Shown here: one piece after another, positions 59,435-64,000 of the stretch
How the letters are laid out: each line of letters begins with the position of its first letter
Position numbering within the stretch: position 1 is the stretch's first letter
Assembly: GCF_014649535.1 (NCBI RefSeq)
Contig: NZ_BMTF01000014.1
Coordinates: 124,001-188,000 of the forward strand
Direction: 5' to 3'
DNA length: 64,000 bases
DNA from: Streptomyces gelaticus
GTDB lineage: Bacteria; Actinomycetota; Actinomycetes; Streptomycetales; Streptomycetaceae
Notes under the pieces: model-generated
Told to the model about the DNA's origin: nothing
The model's database searches: none
The model's input: only the letters and a program-made list of their open reading frames with translations
Translations under genes and position numbers: made by a program

Positions 59435-60556
59435 TCAGGACTCCATGGCCCGCCGATCCGTGATCAGGGTCATCTCGGACTGCTCGAGGAAGCGCGAGAC
59501 GCCCTGCTCGTCGGCGGGTACGGCGTTGCTGCCGCCGTCGAGGAGACGCCCGAGCCTGGCCACCTTGCCGGGGCCGTCGATGCCCACCGCCTGGGCGGGC
59601 TGCGCGTCGATCGGTTCGGCCGCTTCGAGGAGGCGGACGACGACGTCGTCGCGCTGGAAGATGGTGCTGCTGTCGATGATGCTCGCCGGGTCGTCGGCCG
59701 CCTCCTCGTCGTGCTCGGCGAGGAGCCGGGCGAGGGCCATCCCGCATCCCTCCTTGGCCTGGTAGAAGAGGGCGTGCCGGCGGATGTCCTCCGCCTTGTG
59801 CCGTCCGGCGGTCACGTGGTGGACGGTCGGGAGCGCCGCCCGGGTGAAGAACATCCGGGCGGAGTCCGGGTCGCTGAGGTCCCGGTCCTGCTCCAGATAC
59901 GGGTTGATGGCCTCTTCGACGGCTCTGACCTCGGGCTGCCGGGCGACGTGGCGCAGCGCGGCGAGCAGGTCACCCTCGACCTCGACGGCCCGCACGACGC
60001 GGTTTCCGTGCATGAAGAGCGAGGTGCGGCGCAGCCGGGTGTCCTCGTCGACCCGTGCGTTCGGGGAGTCGTAGTCGGCCAGGATCTTCGCGACGATGTC
60101 CTCGGTGCCCGGCTTGACGGTGAAGGTGAGCGCGTGGCGCACCACCCCGTCGCCCAGACGCGGGGACGCCTGGAGCCGGCCCTTGGCCGTCTCGGGCGCC
60201 ATCTCGAAGGCCTTCCCGGTCTCCCGCAGGACGCTGAAGCGCAGCGAGCGGGTGTCGCGCACGCAGTTGTGCAGCGGCTGGACCGTCGCGACGTGCTCCT
60301 CGCTGTTCACCCAGGCGAGGAAGGGAGGTGCGCTGTCCCACTCGCTGGTGATCAGCCATTGGGAGGGGTTCTCGATGGACTGGCACAGCTGGTCGCTGAT
60401 GTGTCCGGGAACGGACGCCACCTGGTTGCGCAGGTGTTCGTACGCCTCCAGGAACTCCTTCTGGGCCCCGTCGTAGAGGTCCAGCAGCAGCACGACGCGC
60501 AGCCGGGAACCGTCGAAGGCGGACTGGGAGATCCGTTCCGAGAGGGTGGTGGTCAT
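59435..60556 (-). CDS. whiE-ORFI: SchA/CurD-like domain protein (WhiE ORFI type)
   Basis: 373 aa. Three segments have the ABM/Dabb-like ferredoxin pattern (LRVVLLLDLYDGAQKEFLEAY; VVRHALTFTVKPGTEDIVAKIL; DIRRHALFYQAKEGCGMALARL), the arrangement of SchA/CurD proteins that open spore-pigment operons. Function is unknown; it may be an oxygenase or chaperone for the polyketide. ATG 60556, GGAG upstream (GAAGGAGATCGAAAG). Promoter lies in the 268-bp divergent region. Confidence 0.93.
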   Translation of the reverse strand: MTTTLSERISQSAFDGSRLRVVLLLDLYDGAQKEFLEAYEHLRNQVASVPGHISDQLCQSIENPSQWLITSEWDSAPPFLAWVNSEEHVATVQPLHNCVRDTRSLRFSVLRETGKAFEMAPETAKGRLQASPRLGDGVVRHALTFTVKPGTEDIVAKILADYDSPNARVDEDTRLRRTSLFMHGNRVVRAVEVEGDLLAALRHVARQPEVRAVEEAINPYLEQDRDLSDPDSARMFFTRAALPTVHHVTAGRHKAEDIRRHALFYQAKEGCGMALARLLAEHDEEAADDPASIIDSSTIFQRDDVVVRLLEAAEPIDAQPAQAVGIDGPGKVARLGRLLDGGSNAVPADEQGVSRFLEQSEMTLITDRRAMES

Positions 60557-60608
60557 CTTTCGATCTCCTTCGAGACGGTTTCGTGGGTCGAGCCGGGTGG
60601 CATGCCGT

Positions 60609-60621
60609 CAACCGTCGGTTG
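60609..60621. promoter_or_regulatory. Palindrome CAACCG-T-CGGTTG in the whiE divergent promoter
   Basis: Perfect 6+1+6 palindrome 53 bp upstream of the ORFI start. Candidate binding site for a sporulation regulator; no named consensus was matched. Confidence 0.5.
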
Positions 60622-60824
60622 GCGAGTGGATTCGGAGCGGGGACTCTCCCGGCGGATGCGAATGGTCCGCCCCCAAGGCCGCGGGTGTCGTCTCCGTGAC
60701 CGATCGTGAAACGCTGGTCCGGGTGGCGCGAGATTTATGAACCGTTCAGGTGAGCAGCCGTCCGAACCGCTCTCACCAGGGCATTGAACAATGCAACCGA
60801 ACGGCGTCCGAGCTGGAGCAACTG

Positions 60825-62453
60825 ATGAACGAGAACGTCGACATTCGCGTACCGGTCCTCATCGTGGGCGGCTCCCTGGTGGGTCTGTCCGCCTCGGTCT
60901 TCCTCGGCCGGCTCGGGATCGAGCACCTGCTGGTCGAGAGGCACCGGGCCACCTCGACACACCCCCGCGGCCGCGGCAACAACGTCCGCACGATGGAGGT
61001 CTTCCGTACCGCGGGTGCCGAGGCGGACATCCGGCGGGCGGCCTCGGTCCTCGCCGACAACCACGGGATCCTGCAAGCCGGTTCGCTCACCGGGGACGAT
61101 CAGGAGTGGCTGTTCAAGGAGATCGACCCGGGTGGTGGGATCGCCCGGTTCAGTCCGACCGGCTGGTGCCTGTGCAGCCAGAACGACCTGGAGCCGGTGC
61201 TGCTGAAGCAGGCCCGGGAGCAGGGCGGTGACCTGCGCTTCTCCACCGAGATGCAGAGCTTCGACCAGGACCCGTCAGGGGTGGACGCGGTACTGAAGAA
61301 CCGGGAGACCGGCGAGCACATCAGTGTGCGCGCGGACTACCTCGTCGCGGCCGACGGGCCGCGCAGCCCCATTCGCGAACAGCTGCGCATCGGCCGGACG
61401 GGGCCCGGCGACCTCTTCCACAACGTCAGCATCACCTTCCGCTCCCGGAAGCTCGCCGATGTGCTGGGCGAGCGCCGCTTCATCGTCTGCTATCTCACCA
61501 ACCCCGCTGCGGACGGCGCCCTGTTGCCGGTCGACAACACGAAGGACTGGGTGTTCCATGCGCCGTGGAAGCCCCAACTCGGCGAAACTCTGGAGGACTT
61601 CACCGACGAGCGGTGTGCAGAGCACATCCGTACCGCGGTCGGCGCTCCGGACATCGATGTCGAGATCACCGGCAAGGCGCCGTGGCACGCCGCGGAGCGG
61701 GTCGCCGAACGGTACTCCTCCGGCCGGGTCTTCCTCGCCGGCGACTCGGCCCACGAGATGTCCCCCACCGGGGCGTTCGGCTCCAACACCGGTATTCAGG
61801 ACGCGCACAACCTGGCCTGGAAGCTCGCCGCCGTGCTGAAGGGCGAGGCGGGTCCGGGGCTGCTGGACACGTACGAGGCGGAACGGCTGCCGGTGGCGCG
61901 GGCGACGAGCGCACGGGCTTCGGCGCGCTCCAGCGAGCACAGCCACCCGGGGTATTCGGCGGCGCCCGGCGTGGGCGGCGGAAAGCAGGGCGGCATGCTC
62001 GGCGTGGCTCTGGGTTACCGCTATGTCCGCGGCGCGGTGCTGGGCACCGACCCCGAGCAGCCGGTGGTGCCGCAGGGGATGCAGCTGAGTGGAGAACCGG
62101 GAAGTCGTGCACCGCATCTGTGGGTTCATCAGGGAGGCGAGCGCAAGTCCACACTGGATCTGTACGAGCAGACGATGGTGCTGCTCACGGACGGTGCGGA
62201 CGTGGCGTGGCGCCGGGCGGCGGCGCGGGTGGCCGACCGGCTCCAGGTCCGGCTGCACGCGTACGGCATCGGTCCGGGCGCCGAGCTGGAGCCGGAGAAC
62301 GGCGCGGACTGGGCCGCTCTCCACGGGACGACGGCCGAGGGTGCCGTCCTGGTGCGTCCCGACGGTTTCGTGGCCTGGCGGTCGACGGGCCCCGCAGCGG
62401 ATGCGGAGAGCACCCTCGACGAGGTCCTGACCACCCTGCTGCAGCGTTCCTGA
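60825..62453 (+). CDS. whiE-ORFVIII: FAD-dependent aromatic hydroxylase (WhiE ORFVIII type)
   Basis: 542 aa. FAD-binding GxGxxG variant VLIVGGSLVGLSASVFLGRL near the N-terminus, the DG motif VAADGPRSPIREQL, and the GD motif RVFLAGDSAHEMSPTGAFGSN are all present, followed by a thioredoxin-like C-terminal region. It hydroxylates the aromatic core and changes spore colour. ATG 60825 is chosen (GGAG six bases before). Divergent from ORFI, as in S. coelicolor, where the ORFVIII promoter is sigma-F dependent. Confidence 0.94.
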   Translation: MNENVDIRVPVLIVGGSLVGLSASVFLGRLGIEHLLVERHRATSTHPRGRGNNVRTMEVFRTAGAEADIRRAASVLADNHGILQAGSLTGDDQEWLFKEIDPGGGIARFSPTGWCLCSQNDLEPVLLKQAREQGGDLRFSTEMQSFDQDPSGVDAVLKNRETGEHISVRADYLVAADGPRSPIREQLRIGRTGPGDLFHNVSITFRSRKLADVLGERRFIVCYLTNPAADGALLPVDNTKDWVFHAPWKPQLGETLEDFTDERCAEHIRTAVGAPDIDVEITGKAPWHAAERVAERYSSGRVFLAGDSAHEMSPTGAFGSNTGIQDAHNLAWKLAAVLKGEAGPGLLDTYEAERLPVARATSARASARSSEHSHPGYSAAPGVGGGKQGGMLGVALGYRYVRGAVLGTDPEQPVVPQGMQLSGEPGSRAPHLWVHQGGERKSTLDLYEQTMVLLTDGADVAWRRAAARVADRLQVRLHAYGIGPGAELEPENGADWAALHGTTAEGAVLVRPDGFVAWRSTGPAADAESTLDEVLTTLLQRS

Positions 62454-62460
62454 CGCCCAC

Positions 62461-63993
62461 TCAGGAAAGACCGAACTTTCTTATTTCCGCGAGGAATTCA
62501 CCCGGTTTCTCGGTGTGAACGAGGTGTCCGGCATCGATCGTGACGAACTGGCCGCCGGGTATCCGCTCCGCCAGCCGGACCAGTCCTTCCTGGGCGATCT
62601 GGCTGGTGGGGCCGCCGCCTATGACGAGGGTGGGGGCGGTGATCTCGCCGAGGCGTTCCCCCCAGGCGGGGTCCGGTCGGTTCAGCTGGGCATCGGTCGA
62701 CGGCACCACCGGCCAGTCGAAGTCCAGGTCCTTGTCGGGCCGCCCGGCGGGGGCGCGCGGCGGATCGAGCGGGAACGGCGGCGGTACCTCCTCCAGGACG
62801 AGCCGGCCGATCAGCCCGGGTTCCCGCTCGGCGAGCAGATAGGCGGCAGCGGCGCCCATGGAGTGCCCGATCACGGTGGCGCCCGCCAGGTTGCGGGCCT
62901 CCAGGAAGGCGTGCAAGTCGTCCCGGAACAGCTCGAAGGAGTAGCGGCCGGGCCAGTCGCTGAGCCCGTGACCGCGGAAGTCGAAGGCGTACACCCGGTG
63001 TTCGGCCGCGAGGTGTTCGGCGATCACGGTCCAGGTCCGACTGTCGCCCGAGCGGCCGTGGGCGAGCACGACGGGCGGCGCCGACGGATCCCCCCACACC
63101 CGGTGGGCCAGCCGGGTGCCACCGGCCTGCACACTGAGCACGTCCGGGTCGAGGAAGGCCTCCACGGTACGGACGAAGGCGCCCGGGTCGTCCAGCCAGG
63201 GGAAGTGTGCGGCGCCGCGCTGCACGACGAACTCGGCGTTCGGGAAGAGCGCGACCAGTTCGGCGGCGCGGTCCGGGGTGGGCCCTCCGTCGTACTCCCC
63301 CGCGAGGACGAGCACCGGTGCGGTGACCGTCGCCAGCGCGGCAACGGTGGCGGCCGGATCGAAGGCCCCGTCCCCGTAATAGAAGGCGGCGGCACCGGAG
63401 TTGGTCTGTCCGGGCCCGGCGGCGGCATGTGCACGGGCGGCCTCGTCCCAGCGCCCGTAGACGAGTGGCGCGACAGCGGCCCGGACGTCGTCCGCGGCAC
63501 CCCCCGCCAGGAAGTCGTCCAGGGCGGCCCGTGCGGCCGGGAACCACGGTTCGTCGCGCCGGAGTTCGCTCGCCTCGTACCAGTCCTGTTCGGTGACCTC
63601 GATACCGACCGCCGAGGTGCCGGGAGTGACGAGGGTGAGCGTACGCAGCCGCTCCGGGTACCGCGCGGCGTAGAGCGCGGCCAGGTTCCCGGCGGCGGAG
63701 TGGGCGAGCAGGTCGATGCGGTCCTCGCCGAGGTGTTCGCGCAGCGCCTCGATGTCGTCCACCAGCCGGTCGCAGCGGTAGGCCGACGGGTCGTCCGGCA
63801 CCGCGGAGTCACCGGCGCCGCGCGGATCCGGCACCACGAGCCGGCGGTGGGTACTGAGCCCGCCGAGGTCTCCCAGGTATGCACCGGCCCGGATCGGGCC
63901 GCCGGGCAGGCAGATCAGCGAAGCCCCCTCCCCCAGAACGCGGTAGGCGAGTTCGGTCCCGTCGTGTGCGTGGAAGATCGGCATGGACGCCAT
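62461..63993 (-). CDS. Tandem double alpha/beta hydrolase
   Basis: 510 aa in which two alpha/beta-hydrolase domains are fused. Domain 1 (about 1-283) has nucleophile Ser99 in LLAHSAAGN, Asp235 in AGEYDGG and His263 in GAAHFPW. Domain 2 (about 286-510) has VVLAHGRSGDSRTW, Ser378 in GHSMGAAAAY and His490 in DAGHLVHTEKP. Both look catalytically competent, although the acidic residue of domain 2 is unclear. It is convergent with the hydroxylase, 7 bp between stops. ATG 63993 is seven bases from the window edge; ATG 63984 is also possible. Confidence 0.88.
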   Translation of the reverse strand: MASMPIFHAHDGTELAYRVLGEGASLICLPGGPIRAGAYLGDLGGLSTHRRLVVPDPRGAGDSAVPDDPSAYRCDRLVDDIEALREHLGEDRIDLLAHSAAGNLAALYAARYPERLRTLTLVTPGTSAVGIEVTEQDWYEASELRRDEPWFPAARAALDDFLAGGAADDVRAAVAPLVYGRWDEAARAHAAAGPGQTNSGAAAFYYGDGAFDPAATVAALATVTAPVLVLAGEYDGGPTPDRAAELVALFPNAEFVVQRGAAHFPWLDDPGAFVRTVEAFLDPDVLSVQAGGTRLAHRVWGDPSAPPVVLAHGRSGDSRTWTVIAEHLAAEHRVYAFDFRGHGLSDWPGRYSFELFRDDLHAFLEARNLAGATVIGHSMGAAAAYLLAEREPGLIGRLVLEEVPPPFPLDPPRAPAGRPDKDLDFDWPVVPSTDAQLNRPDPAWGERLGEITAPTLVIGGGPTSQIAQEGLVRLAERIPGGQFVTIDAGHLVHTEKPGEFLAEIRKFGLS

Positions 63994-64000
63994 CCAAACA

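Noticed and set aside
60750..60824. Upstream start for the hydroxylase at 60750
   Set aside because: No SD; the FAD-binding motif fits a start at 60825 with GGAG before it.
1..64000. Search for tRNA, rRNA, integrase, transposase or attachment sites
   Set aside because: None was recognised by eye; short att-like repeats cannot be excluded without a computed repeat search.

Overview
The window is high-GC actinomycete chromosome, almost certainly Streptomyces. The evidence is G/C-biased third codon positions, many GTG/TTG starts, a geosmin synthase gene, an NsdA-type regulator, and a complete whiE-type spore-pigment polyketide cluster. No tRNA, rRNA, IS element, integrase or CRISPR array was seen. 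Most genes sit in short operons separated by strong GC-rich hairpins.

Layout. 1-8.0 kb holds small accessory genes: a Cys-rich protein cut by the window edge, a TetR regulator divergent from an alpha/beta hydrolase, DUF2283 and DUF1203 proteins, a VOC protein, a CGNR zinc-finger protein and two GNATs. At 3.8-6.0 kb lie minus-strand protein remnants (quinone oxidoreductase-like, hemerythrin-like, AAC(3)-like, GNAT-like), which I read as a decayed stretch. 8.0-15.4 kb is a five-gene minus-strand operon in the order SWIM zinc finger, unknown 462-aa protein, VWA protein, MoxR-type AAA+ ATPase, DUF5682 protein. Its gene content resembles E. coli yehLMPQ. Three of its four junctions are 4-base ATGA overlaps. 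It is the best candidate for a poorly described multi-protein system.

15.7-24.4 kb has a secreted TNT-domain (NAD+ glycohydrolase) protein followed 7 bp later by a 77-aa protein that may be its immunity factor. A ClpC/ClpB-like AAA+ protein, a HAD remnant, a coiled-coil protein, an AA10 LPMO remnant, DinB, DUF4389 and DUF1275 proteins and a cysteine-free L33 follow. 24.8-29.3 kb has a PAS/PP2C phosphatase with a TTA codon, an NsdA-like regulator and an APH-fold protein.

29.3-39.6 kb is a sugar module. A ribose-type ABC transporter (ATPase, two permeases, binding lipoprotein), a TIM-barrel isomerase and a secreted ThuA/PQQ-dehydrogenase-fold/PKD/CBM6 protein are read leftward. A divergent ROK repressor is the likely regulator. 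39.7-47 kb has a small exported protein, a secreted amidase, geoA, a GH95 fucosidase and a conserved protein.

47.1-52.9 kb is an acyl-CoA catabolism cluster: two thiolase-fold proteins, a two-domain DUF35 protein, a crotonase, and a divergent FadD19-like CoA ligase with a TTA codon. The shared intergenic region contains a perfect KstR consensus and a separate palindrome. 53-62.5 kb is the spore-pigment locus. SchA/CurD-like protein, cupin, KS-alpha, CLF, ACP, aromatase and TcmI cyclase are on the minus strand and the FAD hydroxylase is divergent, as in whiE. A methyltransferase and a beta-helix protein lie at the far end. The window closes with a tandem double alpha/beta hydrolase.
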